Source of the DNA: Candidatus Tectimicrobiota bacterium
GTDB lineage: Bacteria; UBA8248
Assembly: GCA_016184445.1 (NCBI GenBank)
Contig: JACPCT010000254.1
Coordinates: forward strand, 1-5,374
Length of the DNA: 5,374 nucleotides
Direction: 5' to 3'
A program made the position numbers and the translations under genes. The notes under the pieces are model-generated. The model was not told the DNA's origin and made no database searches. It was given only the letters and a program-made list of their open reading frames with translations. Below, piece by piece: positions 1-5,374 of this stretch. Each line of letters starts with the position of its first letter. Position 1 is the first letter of the stretch.

Positions 1-539
1 GGAGCGAGGCCGTCTACACCGCCGTCTCCTACGACTCGCCCAGCGAAAGCCCTGACCCGGTGACCGGCTACGGCAACTGGTCGGCCGCCTACTCCTTCGG
101 GGCCAAAGTGGCCGAGGTGGAGGTGGACACCGAGACCGGCGCGGTGGAGGTGCTCCGCATCGTCAACACCAACGATGTGGGCACGGTGGTCAATCCGGCG
201 GGCGCCCAGGGCCAGCTCGACGGGGGCGCCCTGATGGGAGTGGGCTACGCCTTGATGGAGGATTTCCAGGTCGAGGGCGGCCAGCCGGTCAACCCCAACT
301 GGCTCGACTACAAGTTCCCCACCACGCAGGACATGCCCGAGCTGGAGGCCATCCTGGTCGAGACGGAGAACCCCTCCGGCCCTTACGGGGCCAAGGGCCT
401 GGGCGAGATGGTGCAGCTGGCCACCGAGCCCGCCATCGCCAACGCCGTCTACGACGCCGTGGGGGTGCGCATCGCGACCCTTCCCATCACGCCGGAGAAG
501 GTCCTCAACGCCCTCAGGGAGAAGGAGGGGAAAGTCTAG
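1..539 (+). CDS. Molybdopterin-binding large subunit of a xanthine dehydrogenase-family hydroxylase (C-terminal part)
   Basis: The reading frame is open from the left edge (first full codon at position 3) to a TAG at 537-539. It gives about 178 residues, so the N-terminal three quarters or more lies outside the window. Large subunits of this family bind the molybdenum-molybdopterin cofactor and hydroxylate a substrate such as a purine, aldehyde or aromatic heterocycle, or oxidise CO. The fragment shows typical C-terminal blocks: the VVNPAGAQGQLDGGALMGVG stretch (about 187-246), and GPYGAKGLGEM (about 379-410). The Glu of GLGE (codon 405-407) matches the catalytic base of the family (Glu1261 in bovine xanthine oxidase). 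The C-terminal end (TLPITPEKVLNAL) is also typical. The next gene, 55 bases on, encodes the FAD subunit, which supports a multi-subunit enzyme. The substrate cannot be told because the active-site loop that marks true CO dehydrogenases is upstream. Family assignment is firm; specificity is unknown. Confidence 0.93.
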   Translation, partial: SEAVYTAVSYDSPSESPDPVTGYGNWSAAYSFGAKVAEVEVDTETGAVEVLRIVNTNDVGTVVNPAGAQGQLDGGALMGVGYALMEDFQVEGGQPVNPNWLDYKFPTTQDMPELEAILVETENPSGPYGAKGLGEMVQLATEPAIANAVYDAVGVRIATLPITPEKVLNALREKEGKV

Positions 540-557
540 CCCCGATCCGCCACCGCA

Positions 558-579
558 GGGGGGGGGATGCGCCGCATCC
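558..579 (+). promoter_or_regulatory. G9 tract and 6-bp hairpin in the gap between the two hydroxylase subunit genes
   Basis: The 55-base gap between the large and FAD subunit genes holds nine consecutive G (558-566). These run into a perfect stem GGATGC / GCATCC (565-570 with 574-579) with a 3-base GCC loop. The stem ends three bases before the AGGAGG of the next gene. It has no T-tract, so it is unlikely to stop transcription. An mRNA element that affects processing or translation of the FAD subunit is possible, but this is inferred from position only. Confidence 0.4.
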
Positions 580-582
580 GGA

Positions 583-588
583 AGGAGG
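583..588 (+). promoter_or_regulatory. Ribosome binding site of the FAD subunit gene
   Basis: AGGAGG lies six bases before the GTG at 595. This strong match and spacing decide the start in favour of GTG 595. A TTG follows directly at 598, with nine bases of spacing, and is a weaker alternative that would shorten the protein by one residue. Confidence 0.8.
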
Positions 589-594
589 AGTTCC

Positions 595-1464
595 GTGTTG
601 TTCCAGCATGTGCCCGTGACCACGGTCGCCGACGCCCTGGCAGCCATGAAGCAGCATGGCGAAGGGGGGAAGGTCTACGCGGGGGGGGTTGCCCTCTCCA
701 TCCTCATGAAGTCCCGGATCTACCAGCCCAAGGCCCTCATCGACATCGCCCGGGTGAAGGAGCTGTCCTTCATCGAGGGAACCCCGGACGGCGGCCTGCG
801 CATCGGCGCGGGCACCGTCCACCGGCTGGTCGAGACCTCCCCCCTCGTCCGGGAGCGCTTCCCCCTCCTCGCCGAGGTCTTCCACAACGTGGCCACCGTC
901 CGCATCCGCAACCAGGGGACCATCGGGGGGAACATCTGCTTCGCCGAGCCTGCCTCGGACCCCCCTGCCGCTCTCCTCGTCCTGGACGCCCGGATGAAGG
1001 CCAGGCGGGTGGACGGGAGGGAGCGGATCATCCCCGCCGGGGAATTCTGGACCGGCTACTACGAGTGCGCCCTCGGGCCGGACGAACTCCTGACCGAGAT
1101 CGAGATCGACCCCCTGCCGCCGGGCTTCCGCACGGCCTGCACCCGCTTCACCACCCGCTCCAAGGAGGACAAGCCCTGCATCTCCATCTCGGCGGCGGTG
1201 GCGGCCGAGGCGGACGGGCGCACCTGCCGGCAGGTGCGGGTCGGCCTGGGCGGGGTGGAGGCGATCTTCCGCCGCCTGGGCGCCGTGGAGGAGGGGCTTG
1301 CGGGCAAGGAACTCACGCGGCAGGCGATTGACGGCGTCCTCGCGGGGGCGCTGGGCGATCTCGACCCCCTCACCGACATCCGCGCCAGCGATTCCTACCG
1401 CCGCCAGGTGACCCCCGTGTTCATCCGGCGGACCATCGAGAAGGCGCTGGGCCGGGCCTCCTAA
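595..1464 (+). CDS. FAD-binding medium subunit of a molybdenum hydroxylase (xanthine dehydrogenase / CoxM-like)
   Basis: A complete 289-residue protein with a GTG start; the length is usual for CoxM-type medium subunits. This cytoplasmic subunit takes electrons from the 2Fe-2S subunit and passes them from FAD to an acceptor. The N-terminal FAD-binding domain (about 1-175) contains YAGG (28-31) and NQGTIGGNICFAEPASDPPA (106-125), the two flavin-binding regions of the family. Residues about 178-285 match the CO dehydrogenase flavoprotein C-terminal domain, ending in the usual YRRQVTPVFIRR pattern (268-279). The first motif reads AGGVA where CoxM-type proteins usually have AGGHS. The AGG codons lie in a run of eight G (681-688), a likely slippage site. 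The gene follows the large subunit with a 55-base gap, so co-transcription is likely. No 2Fe-2S subunit gene follows; the strand changes directly afterwards, so that gene is probably upstream of the window or elsewhere. The last four bases overlap the convergent acyltransferase gene. Confidence 0.94.
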   Translation: MLFQHVPVTTVADALAAMKQHGEGGKVYAGGVALSILMKSRIYQPKALIDIARVKELSFIEGTPDGGLRIGAGTVHRLVETSPLVRERFPLLAEVFHNVATVRIRNQGTIGGNICFAEPASDPPAALLVLDARMKARRVDGRERIIPAGEFWTGYYECALGPDELLTEIEIDPLPPGFRTACTRFTTRSKEDKPCISISAAVAAEADGRTCRQVRVGLGGVEAIFRRLGAVEEGLAGKELTRQAIDGVLAGALGDLDPLTDIRASDSYRRQVTPVFIRRTIEKALGRAS

Positions 1465-1474
1465 GAGGAGGCCC
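1454..1474. terminator. Perfect 9-bp hairpin across both convergent stop codons, possible bidirectional terminator
   Basis: GGGCCTCCT (1454-1462) pairs perfectly with AGGAGGCCC (1466-1474) around a 3-base AAG loop. Both stops sit at the tip: TAA of the FAD subunit gene (1462-1464) and TAG of the acyltransferase gene on the other strand (1461-1463). The position at the meeting point of two convergent units fits a shared terminator. No T-run follows the stem on either strand, so it is not a classical intrinsic terminator. It could act as a U-less hairpin terminator or as a 3' end stabiliser. Confidence 0.55.
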
Positions 1475-2114
1475 CGGTCCCGGGCGCCCGTTCGAGCCCC
1501 GCCAATGCGTCCATCACCCGGCGCGTCACCTCCTCGCGCGCGTTCCGGCCCCGCTGCGCCGGCGGGGAGATGGGCGGCGCCACCCGGAGGATGAGCCAGG
1601 GAGAGTCCGAGAGCGCCTCGGGCCAGCTGAACAGGGTGTTCGATCCCGCCACGTAGACGGGCAGCACGGGGGCGGCGCTCATGGAGGCGAGGGTCCCCAC
1701 CCCCGCCTTCATCTCATCCCCCATCTTCTCGACGATCCCTCCCTCCGGGAAGACCGCCACGGCCCCCCCCAGGCGGAGCAGCCGGAGCGCCGTGCGGAAG
1801 GTGCTGCCCCGCGCCGTGTCTCTGTCGACGGGAAACGCCCCGAAGAAGCGGATGGCGGGCCGCAGGATGGGCTGCTCGAACAGCTCGCTCTTCGCCATGT
1901 AGTAGAGGGCGCGGGGCAGGAAAGCGCTCAGGATGACGGGGTCGAGGTAGCTGCGGTGGGTGGGCGCCACGATGAGGGGTCCCTGGCGGGGGACGTGCTC
2001 GAGCCCCGTCACCTCCGCTCCCCCGTAGGCGAGCCGGAAGAACCCCGATACCAGGGCCTTGAGCCAGCCAGGCTGGTGGCCGGGTGGAAGCCGGTTTTCC
2101 TCCCTATCCGCCAT
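1461..2114 (-). CDS. PlsC-type 1-acyl-sn-glycerol-3-phosphate acyltransferase family protein
   Basis: A complete 217-residue protein of the LPLAT/PlsC family, which moves an acyl chain to lysophosphatidic acid or a related acceptor at the inner face of the cytoplasmic membrane. All four acyltransferase blocks are visible: the catalytic HX4D as HRSYLD (His53, Asp58), GAFPVDRD (92-99), VFPEGG (121-126, the substrate-binding FPEG motif) and APVLPVYV (148-155). The length suits a small soluble-domain-only PlsC, with a weakly hydrophobic stretch near residues 18-30 that may help membrane attachment. ATG 2114 is supported by GGAGG five bases upstream. The gene lies 18 bases after the Gfo/Idh-family gene, so the two are probably co-transcribed. 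The block after FPEG reads GI rather than the common T(R)S, which is a frequent variation in PlsC paralogues. The true acceptor (glycerolipid or another lipid) cannot be decided, so I give no gene symbol. Confidence 0.9.
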   Translation of the reverse strand: MADREENRLPPGHQPGWLKALVSGFFRLAYGGAEVTGLEHVPRQGPLIVAPTHRSYLDPVILSAFLPRALYYMAKSELFEQPILRPAIRFFGAFPVDRDTARGSTFRTALRLLRLGGAVAVFPEGGIVEKMGDEMKAGVGTLASMSAAPVLPVYVAGSNTLFSWPEALSDSPWLILRVAPPISPPAQRGRNAREEVTRRVMDALAGLERAPGTGASS

Positions 2115-2119
2115 GCCGA

Positions 2120-2124
2120 CCTCC
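2120..2124 (-). promoter_or_regulatory. Ribosome binding site of the acyltransferase gene
   Basis: On the - strand GGAGG stands five bases before the ATG at 2114. It lies within the 18-base gap after the oxidoreductase stop, which fits a polycistronic message with separate initiation. Confidence 0.7.
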
Positions 2125-2132
2125 GCGCGTCC

Positions 2133-3149
2133 TCACTCGTAGAGCTCGGCCAAGTCCACCGTCCGCCCCTCCCGGGCGGAGACGGTGATGCCCTCGAGCA
2201 CGGCGCTGGCCCGCAGCCCCGCCGCGCCGTCCACCTCGGGGGGCCGGTTCCCGCGGATGGCGGCGGCGAACTCGGCCTGCTCGTCCGCCAGCGGATGGGT
2301 CACGGGGTCCCCCTCGACGGCGTAGCGCGTGGTCTTGGGGCGCTTGGCCCCCTTGCGGTGAAAGGCGAGGACGGTTCCCTCGTTCTCGGCCCAGGCGTTG
2401 GCTTCGGTGCCGTGGAGCCGGACGTAATAGACCTTGGGGGTGAGCATGTTGGTGCCGAGGTAGCCGACCAGCCCGCTCTCGAACTCGAGCAGGACGCCCG
2501 TCACGTCGTCCAGGGGCGTTCTCGGGTGGACGGAACGGCTCAGCGCGGCGAGGCGCTTCGCCGGCCCGAGGAGGTACTGGAGGGTGTCGGCGTGGTGGAC
2601 GCCCAGCCCCGTCATGCTCCCGGCCGGGCTCTCGCTGGGGCTCGCCCGCCAGCTGGAGAGGTCCAGGCGGAAGCCGAAATCGTAGGAGAAGTTCGCCTCC
2701 GCCTGGACGATCTGGCCGAGCCTGCCCGCCTCGATGAGGCGCTTGAGCTCGCGGTGGGCGGGCTGGTAGCGGCGCTGGTGGCCGACCGCCAGGCGGACGC
2801 CGGACCGCTCACAGGCGGCGATGGCCCGCTGCCCGTCGGGGACGTGGAGCACGAAGGGCTTCTCGACGAAGACGTGCTTTCCGGCCGAGGCCGCCTCCTC
2901 GACGAGCTTGGGGTGGGTCGAGTGAGGGGTGGCCAGGATGAGGGCCTCGATCTCCGGGTCGCGGAGGACGGCCTCCCAACTTTCCATGGGGCGGCAGCCG
3001 TGCTCGGCGGCGAAGGCGGCCCGCTTCCCGGGCGTCCGGGCGAAGCAGGCGGTCACCTGGAGGTTCTCCACCCTCCGGGCGGCCTTGGCGTGCTCGCCTC
3101 CCCACCAGCCCAGGCCGACGATGCAGGTGCGGACGGGTCCATGCTTCAT
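2133..3149 (-). CDS. Gfo/Idh/MocA-family NAD(P)-dependent oxidoreductase
   Basis: A complete 338-residue protein, the usual length for this family of cytoplasmic dehydrogenases acting on sugars, inositols and related polyols. The N-terminal Rossmann fold (about 6-122) shows the dinucleotide motif VGLGWWG (11-17), ATPHSTHP (73-80) and the family signature VEKP (95-98), whose Lys97 contacts cofactor and substrate. GHQRRYQPA (123-131) opens the C-terminal alpha/beta domain, which runs to the end. At GLGVHHADTLQYLLG (181-195), His185 matches the family's catalytic-region His, but the Asp usually four residues before it appears to be Gly181. This may change the chemistry or simply mark a subfamily. 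ATG 3149 is supported by AAAGGA eight bases upstream. The gene lies between the ClC gene (43 bases before) and the acyltransferase gene (18 bases after). No sugar-catabolic partner is visible, so the substrate is unknown. Confidence 0.93.
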   Translation of the reverse strand: MKHGPVRTCIVGLGWWGGEHAKAARRVENLQVTACFARTPGKRAAFAAEHGCRPMESWEAVLRDPEIEALILATPHSTHPKLVEEAASAGKHVFVEKPFVLHVPDGQRAIAACERSGVRLAVGHQRRYQPAHRELKRLIEAGRLGQIVQAEANFSYDFGFRLDLSSWRASPSESPAGSMTGLGVHHADTLQYLLGPAKRLAALSRSVHPRTPLDDVTGVLLEFESGLVGYLGTNMLTPKVYYVRLHGTEANAWAENEGTVLAFHRKGAKRPKTTRYAVEGDPVTHPLADEQAEFAAAIRGNRPPEVDGAAGLRASAVLEGITVSAREGRTVDLAELYE

Positions 3150-3157
3150 GGGTCGGG

Positions 3158-3163
3158 TCCTTT
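3158..3163 (-). promoter_or_regulatory. Ribosome binding site of the Gfo/Idh-family gene
   Basis: AAAGGA on the - strand lies eight bases before the ATG at 3149. An ATG just upstream of it is out of frame and meets a TGA that overlaps the true start, giving only a five-codon mini-frame. Confidence 0.6.
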
Positions 3164-3171
3164 CATGGCAC

Positions 3172-3194
3172 GAGGCCCGCGGCGCAATGGCCTC
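3172..3194 (-). other. Weak inverted repeat at the end of the ClC gene
   Basis: GAGGCC (3172-3177) and GGCCTC (3189-3194) can form a 6-bp stem with an 11-base loop. One arm covers part of the ClC stop codon. No T-run follows. It could attenuate read-through into the oxidoreductase gene, but a stem this short is common by chance in GC-rich DNA. Confidence 0.2.
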
Positions 3195-4995
3195 ACCTGC
3201 TTCGTTCTCCCTGGGGGGAGGTTGGGCTCCCCGCCGCAGCGGGCTCCCCGGCCCCCAGCGTCTCGCGATGGGCCTTCCCGAACGCCATGATGACGTCCTC
3301 GGCGGTGATGATGCCGAGCAGGCGGGTGGGGTCCTCCCGGCTGACGACGGGCAGGCGCGAGATATGCCGCGAGCCGAGCTTGGCCATGACGGAGTCGAGA
3401 GACTGGTCCGGGTGGGCGTGGAGGATGTATTTCCTCGTGGCGATTTCGACGAGCGGAACGTCCAGGTTCTCTTTCGCCCGGGCCTGGTCGAAGTCGTAGT
3501 GGCTCACCATCCCGAGGAGCTTCCCGGCGGCGTCCACCACCGGGAAACCGCTGAAGGGGAGATCCTGGGCGCGCGCAATCGCCTCCCGGACGGTCATGCC
3601 CTCGGGCAGGGTGACGACGTCCGTCACCATCGCGTCGGAGACGTGGATCTCATGGAGCAGGTGCTCGGTCTCGTGGTCCGGCAGGGCGACGCCGTCCTGG
3701 GCGGACAGGGCGGGGTAGATGGATTGGGGCTGGAGCCGCTTGGCGATCGCGAAGGCCGCGGCGTTGGCCACCATGAGGGCGAGGATGATGTTGTAGTCCT
3801 GGGTGAGCTCGAAGATGATGAGGACCGAGGTCATCGGCGTGCGGATGACGGCGGCGAAGGCGGCCCCCATCCCCACGAGCGCGAAGCCGCCCGGCTGCGC
3901 GATGAGGCCCGGCATCAGGAAGTTGGCGGTCTCGGCCACCAGCCCCCCCGAGACGGCCCCCAGGCAGAGGACGGGGAAGAAGACGCCGCCCGCCGATCCG
4001 GTCCCGTAGGAGGCGGCGGTCGAGACCAGCTTGAAGACGAGCAGGACGGCGAGGAAGCCCATGGTGTAGCCGTTCGCCAGGGCCTTGTTCAGGGCCGGGT
4101 AGCCCGCTCCCAGCACTTCGGGGACCGCCAGGGCCATGAGGCCGACAAGCAGCCCTCCCAGCCCGGTCGCCAGGACGGAGGCCCAGCCCGTCAGCTTCTT
4201 CCAATGGCGGCGGATGCAGAGGAGGGTCCGCACGAAGGCGACGCCGGCCAGGGCGCTGGCCACGCCCACCAGGGCGTACAGGAAGAGCTCCCAGGGGCTC
4301 CCCAGGGAGTAGTGGGGGACGGAGAAAGTGGGGTGATCGCCCAGCAGGGCGCGCGCCACCACGGCCGCCGAGACCGAGGCCAGGACGATGGAGCCCAGCA
4401 CGCGGGCGTTCAGGTCGCCCACGAGCTCTTCGAGGGTGAAGGTGACGGCGGCGATGGGGGTGTTGAAGGCGGCCGCCAGGCCCGCCGCCGCGCCCACGGG
4501 CACCAGGGCCTGGACGCGCTCCCGGCGCATGGAGAGCAGCCGGCCGATCGAGCTGGCGAGCCCGCCGCAGATCTGGACGGTGGGGCCCTCCCGCCCCAGG
4601 CTGGAGCCCGAGCCGATGTTCAGGGCGCCGATGACGAACTTCCCGGCCCATGCCCGCGCGGGGATGTAGCCGTTGTTGGCGACGTAGGCGATCTTGGTCT
4701 GGGGAATGCCGCTTCCCCGGGCCTGGGGCGCGAAATACTTGAGGAGGATGGCCGAGGCCAGGGCGCGCCCCGCCGGGATGAGGGGGAGGAGATACCAGGG
4801 ATGGGGCGTTTCGGTCGCGATGCGGGCGCCGAGGAGAGAGACCTGCACCGCTTCAATGGTCTTGTGGAAGCCCACCCCCACGAGGCCGGCCAGGAGGCCC
4901 ACGAGTATGGTGACGACGTAGAAGATCCCTTCTGCGGCGAAGCCGAAGCGCATCAGCCAGCCGAGGATCCGGATCCGCAGGCTTTTCCAATTCAT
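3193..4995 (-). CDS. ClC-family chloride channel or H+/Cl- antiporter with two C-terminal CBS domains
   Basis: A complete 600-residue integral membrane protein with many hydrophobic segments from about residue 24 to 420, followed by a cytoplasmic tail. The ClC anion-site blocks are all present: GSGIPQ (94-99), GREGP (134-138, with gating Glu136 equivalent to Glu148 of E. coli ClC) and GGVFFP (336-341). Tyr427 in the QSIYPAL segment probably matches Tyr445. The internal proton glutamate of antiporters (Glu203 in E. coli) appears present as Glu190 in TFTLEEL (185-191), so proton-coupled exchange is more likely than a pure channel. Two CBS domains follow (about 452-510 and 515-575); CBS pairs often bind adenine nucleotides and regulate transport. 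The final 20 or so residues are a low-complexity Ala/Gly/Ser/Pro tail. The start at ATG 4995 has no good Shine-Dalgarno sequence; Met15 (codon 4951-4953) is an alternative and would keep the whole membrane domain. Confidence 0.95.
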   Translation of the reverse strand: MNWKSLRIRILGWLMRFGFAAEGIFYVVTILVGLLAGLVGVGFHKTIEAVQVSLLGARIATETPHPWYLLPLIPAGRALASAILLKYFAPQARGSGIPQTKIAYVANNGYIPARAWAGKFVIGALNIGSGSSLGREGPTVQICGGLASSIGRLLSMRRERVQALVPVGAAAGLAAAFNTPIAAVTFTLEELVGDLNARVLGSIVLASVSAAVVARALLGDHPTFSVPHYSLGSPWELFLYALVGVASALAGVAFVRTLLCIRRHWKKLTGWASVLATGLGGLLVGLMALAVPEVLGAGYPALNKALANGYTMGFLAVLLVFKLVSTAASYGTGSAGGVFFPVLCLGAVSGGLVAETANFLMPGLIAQPGGFALVGMGAAFAAVIRTPMTSVLIIFELTQDYNIILALMVANAAAFAIAKRLQPQSIYPALSAQDGVALPDHETEHLLHEIHVSDAMVTDVVTLPEGMTVREAIARAQDLPFSGFPVVDAAGKLLGMVSHYDFDQARAKENLDVPLVEIATRKYILHAHPDQSLDSVMAKLGSRHISRLPVVSREDPTRLLGIITAEDVIMAFGKAHRETLGAGEPAAAGSPTSPQGERSR

Positions 4996-5061
4996 GCGTG
5001 ACGGCTCATTCTGTTCCCCGGAGCGCCCGCCGGGCGGCGAGCCGGGCCCGGCGCGGCGGCC
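4996..5061. other. Intergenic gap between the VOC gene and the ClC gene
   Basis: This 66-base gap is very rich in G and C. It holds a 5-bp hairpin CGCCC-GCC-GGGCG (5024-5036) and a perfect 12-base palindrome GCCGGGCCCGGC (5041-5052). No T-run, clear -10/-35 pair or good ribosome binding site is visible before the ClC start. It could hold a weak terminator for the VOC gene or a protein-binding site, but nothing is proven. Confidence 0.3.
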
Positions 5062-5374
5062 TCAGCGCGCCACGGGGCGGTATGGGGGAACGGGCGGAAA
5101 CCGGGAGGGGTCCAGGCCTTCCTGGCGGAGGCGCTCCGCGTACCAGCGGGGCTCGATTCCGTTCGTGCGGGGGTCCATCGCGGCCATCTCGCAGAAGATC
5201 TCGATGCGGTGCCCGTCGGGGTCGCAGAAGTAGAGCGCGCGGTTCTCGCCCCAGGTGCCGTCCCCCTCGGGATGGGTGGGGCTGTGGACCAAGGGGCCGC
5301 GCACGATGGCGATGCCGTTCTCGCGGAGCCAGGCCTCCCAGGCGTCGAACTCGGCCCGGTCCCGGACGCGGAGG
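5062..5374 (-). CDS. VOC superfamily protein (glyoxalase / extradiol dioxygenase fold), C-terminal part
   Basis: The frame is open from the right edge to a TGA at 5062-5064 and gives about 104 residues; the N-terminus lies beyond the window. The first visible part (FDAWEAWLRENGIAIV) and the LYFCDPDGHRIEIF stretch (about 5194-5235) are typical of a beta-alpha-beta-beta-beta VOC module. The Glu of RIEIF (codon 5200-5202) matches the metal-binding Glu at the end of the ring-cleaving dioxygenase signature. The His usually found six residues before the Leu-Tyr of that signature is a Trp here. A tail of about 40 residues rich in Pro and Arg follows the module, as in several dioxygenase-like VOC proteins. 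A GTG at 5302-5304 could be read as a start, but the frame and homology-like sequence continue upstream through 5374, so it is internal. Family is clear; the reaction is not. It may head the same - strand unit as the ClC gene, 66 bases away. Confidence 0.85.
   Translation of the reverse strand, partial: LRVRDRAEFDAWEAWLRENGIAIVRGPLVHSPTHPEGDGTWGENRALYFCDPDGHRIEIFCEMAAMDPRTNGIEPRWYAERLRQEGLDPSRFPPVPPYRPVAR

Noticed and set aside
1..539. Naming the enzyme as aerobic CO dehydrogenase (coxL).
   Set aside because: The diagnostic active-site loop is outside the window, and the visible C-terminal motifs are shared by many molybdenum hydroxylases.
567..1331. A 254-codon frame overlapping the FAD subunit gene on the same strand.
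   Set aside because: The product is Arg/Pro/Gly-rich out-of-frame translation; the frame from 595 gives a clear FAD-binding protein with a good ribosome binding site.
3224..3250. Direct repeat GGGCTCCCCG at 3224-3233 and 3241-3250.
   Set aside because: Only two 10-base copies in the low-complexity C-terminal tail of the ClC gene, and the 17-base period is not a multiple of three; likely compositional.
1956..3290. A 444-codon open frame on the + strand across the acyltransferase start and the whole oxidoreductase gene.
   Set aside because: Low-complexity Gly/Val/Leu/Arg product with no motifs; it spans two well-supported genes on the opposite strand, so it is a shadow of GC-biased codons.
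3650..4651. A 333-codon frame on the - strand inside the ClC gene.
   Set aside because: Arg/Pro/Gly/His-rich frame-shifted copy of ClC coding sequence with no domain of its own.
4965..4976. Perfect palindrome GGATCCGGATCC.
   Set aside because: It lies inside the ClC coding region and comes from repeated Arg-Ile codons (CGG ATC), so coding explains it.
2929..5001. A 690-codon open frame on the + strand, opposite the ClC gene and the start of the oxidoreductase gene.
   Set aside because: Its product is rich in Gly, Asp, Glu, Arg and His with no recognisable domain, as expected antisense to a GC-rich gene. The ClC protein on the other strand has all family motifs.
1461..5374. Treating the four - strand genes as one dedicated pathway or a new system.
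   Set aside because: The spacing permits co-transcription, but the VOC, ClC, Gfo/Idh and PlsC products have no known shared pathway and each is a common family.

Overview
This is a GC-rich stretch of bacterial chromosome with mostly G/C third codon positions, tight gene packing and Shine-Dalgarno sequences before three of the four visible starts. It suggests a high-GC, probably aerobic or facultative free-living bacterium. The sequence does not allow a phylum to be named. I see no mobile element, tRNA, rRNA, CRISPR array or phage gene.

Layout. On the + strand, positions 1-1464 hold the end of a molybdenum hydroxylase operon of the xanthine dehydrogenase / CO dehydrogenase-like type. It consists of the C-terminal part of the molybdopterin-binding large subunit (1-539), then a 55-base gap with a G9 tract, a small hairpin and a strong ribosome binding site, then the complete FAD-binding medium subunit (595-1464). 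The 2Fe-2S small subunit needed for a complete enzyme is not in the window. On the - strand, positions 5374 down to 1461 hold four genes reading the other way: the C-terminal part of a VOC (glyoxalase/extradiol dioxygenase-fold) protein, a ClC-type chloride channel or H+/Cl- antiporter with two CBS domains, a Gfo/Idh/MocA-family NAD(P)-dependent oxidoreductase, and a PlsC-type acyltransferase. The last three are 43 and 18 bases apart and could be co-transcribed.

The two transcription units converge and overlap by 4 bases. Their stop codons share the sequence CTAA, which lies at the tip of a perfect 9-bp, GC-rich hairpin (1454-1474) that could serve as a shared terminator.

How the genes work together. 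The two + strand genes encode subunits of one enzyme: substrate is oxidised at the molybdenum centre and electrons pass through 2Fe-2S clusters to FAD. The - strand genes (ion transport, sugar/polyol-type oxidoreductase, phospholipid acylation, VOC enzyme) share no obvious pathway and look like a housekeeping or metabolic neighbourhood. I found no convincing new system. The points most worth checking are the shared stop-codon hairpin, the G-tract over the flavin-binding motif, and apparent replacements of usual active-site residues in the Gfo/Idh and VOC proteins.
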